A DNA stretch of 64,000 nt, taken from the NCBI GenBank assembly GCA_964478775.1, contig CAYZJC010000005.1, positions 7,591 to 71,590 of the forward strand. Direction: 5' to 3'. The notes under the pieces are model-generated. The model had not been told where the DNA came from, searched no databases, and saw only the letters and a program-made list of their open reading frames with translations. This DNA comes from PNMQ01 sp964478775. GTDB lineage: Bacteria > Pseudomonadota > Alphaproteobacteria > Paracaedibacterales > CAIOTO01. Made by a program: the position numbers and the translations under genes. Shown here in pieces: positions 62,957 through 64,000 of the stretch. Position 1 is the first letter of the stretch. Each line of letters starts with the position of its first letter.

Positions 62957-64000
62957 ATGATTCCATTTTACAAAGCACAATCTTTAGGTAATATCTTTAA
63001 TGTTGTTGGGTTAGACCAGCTGCCTATATGGATTCAAACCCAATTGAAAGAGGGGTTTCAAAAAAATAGCTACGAGGATCTTTCTTTTTTTAATGATATT
63101 GCCAAGGATATGTGCAGTGCAAAACGGGGTTCTTTATGCGATCAATTATTAGTTGTGTGGCAGGAAGATGAATACCCCCCACAAAATCCCCCGTCAGATA
63201 TTATGTCTCAGATAAGTGACTTTACCCATGTTTCGGTTTTGTTCTTTAATGCTGATGGTTCAATGGCTGAAAGCTGTGGGAATGGGTCGCGTGCGCTTGC
63301 TAATATGATAATGCAAGAAGAACAAGTTAATAGTGTTTGTATACATACTGTTGCGGGTCTTGTGTGGGCATCACACTGAAAAAGAGTTTGCTCTACGCGA
63401 AGACGCATTGGCACAAGAAAGAGAAGTTGAGGTTTTCTTTCCTATTCGCAGTATTGAGCCTTTTCGTCTTAAAAAGCTTGAACTTGCAAAGTCTAAAGAA
63501 TTTTCAACATCAAAAAAAACAGCTTATGTGGTAGATATGGGAAATCCCCACCTTGTAATTATTCATGAGCCAGGCGTTGTAGGTTTGTGGATTGAAATAC
63601 GCGAAGAGCTTGCAATTGAGGCTGAAAAATTTGGTTTGCAAATTGAAATTGATCAACGTTTTGTCAACAGAACAAATGTAGGGTTTGCATCATCCTTAAC
63701 CGATGAGCAATTAGCCCTTGTCGTTCATGAACGCGGTGCAGGTATCACGCAAGCTTGTGGTACGGGTGCATTGGCAGCAGCAGTTGCAAAGTGGACACAA
63801 GATAATAACAACAATGACATACGCACTAAGACGCATAAACCTATCACAGTCTGCCAAGCAGGCGGAAATGTTGTTGTAAGTCACTACAAAAACTGGGTAG
63901 GGCAATTAGGCCAAGCTAGTGTTGTGTTTAAAGGCGAGTTGTTAGGTAACCGTCAACACAACCCCATCTTTTTAAAAAACTGGAAATGTGTCATGTTGAG
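62957..64000 (+). pseudogene. dapF: Diaminopimelate epimerase, frameshifted and truncated by window edge
   Basis: Converts LL- to meso-diaminopimelate for peptidoglycan and lysine. The first 137 residues (to about 63365) read normally, with catalytic Cys107 in SMAESCGNGSRALANM. The frame then hits a stop at 63377-63379. The family sequence continues in the next frame: HHTEKEFALREDALAQERE, VVDMGNPHLVIIHEP, TNVGFASSLTDEQLALVVHE and the second catalytic Cys in ITQACGTGALAAAVAKW. One extra base, most simply a G in the GGG at 63366-63368, explains it. As both halves are well conserved, a sequencing or assembly error is likelier than recent gene death. The frame is still open at the window end. Confidence 0.85.

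Noticed and set aside
1..64000. CRISPR arrays, insertion sequences, prophage or integrase genes
   Set aside because: No regularly spaced repeats, transposase, integrase or phage structural motifs were seen on either strand.

Overview
The window looks like a draft chromosome segment from an AT-rich alphaproteobacterium that lives with or inside eukaryotic cells. A Holosporales-like amoeba or protist symbiont fits best, but this is inference. Support for Alphaproteobacteria: the F1 order atpH-atpA-atpG-atpD with no Fo genes beside it, the short prolyl-tRNA synthetase, a HIG1-type twin-membrane protein beside a PduO-type cobalamin adenosyltransferase, and a MutL with an endonuclease motif. Support for host association: four secreted ankyrin-repeat proteins, many lineage-specific secreted low-complexity proteins, and two large beta-helix surface proteins. 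The cell also appears motile and chemotactic (flagellar operon, two MCPs). One run of Ns (1121-1257) and one apparent frameshift in dapF show that this is unfinished sequence.

Layout. 1-0.8 kb: C-terminal part of a chemoreceptor. 0.9-6.8 kb: five minus-strand genes for secreted Lys-, Pro-, Gln- or Gly-rich proteins of unknown function. 7.0-10.0 kb: proS, rlmE, cvpA. 10.3-13.7 kb: a 1141-residue secreted coiled-coil protein. 13.8-16.7 kb: mutL, cobalamin adenosyltransferase and a HIG1-like protein on the minus strand. 16.8-17.9 kb: two small secreted proteins with related leaders. 18.2-19.9 kb: two paralogous ankyrin proteins. 19.9-24.5 kb: F1-ATPase genes, without atpC at the expected place. 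24.7-28.1 kb: an orphan potH-like permease, a soluble MCP and a sensorless histidine kinase. 28.5-36.6 kb: DUF4097-like protein, glmM-rpiB, mutS, a secreted propeller-like protein and ahcY. 36.8-39.9 kb: an orphan nuoN and a phosphomannomutase/phosphoglucomutase. 40.2-51.2 kb: accessory region with two more ankyrin proteins, ald, two beta-helix proteins and an unknown secreted protein. 51.4-55.8 kb: flgJ-like/flgN/flgK/flgL/fliW operon behind a near-consensus sigma-54 promoter. 55.8 kb: tRNA-Lys(TTT). 56.2-64.0 kb: comM, hflK-hflC-degP, a YceD/DUF177 protein and a frameshifted dapF that runs off the end.

The housekeeping genes cover mismatch repair, oxidative phosphorylation, envelope precursor synthesis (glmM, dapF, sugar phosphomutase), the methyl cycle (ahcY) and envelope protein quality control (HflKC, DegP). 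Woven between them is a large secretome with no recognisable enzymes. The most striking points are: a C-terminal motif shared by all four ankyrin proteins (L-x-R-h-h-x-x-F/Y-L/I); nuclear-localisation-like basic clusters in several exported proteins; FliW in an alphaproteobacterium-like genome, joined to a sigma-54 flagellar promoter and with no csrA beside it; and several complex subunits (atpC, nuoN, potH) uncoupled from their usual operons.
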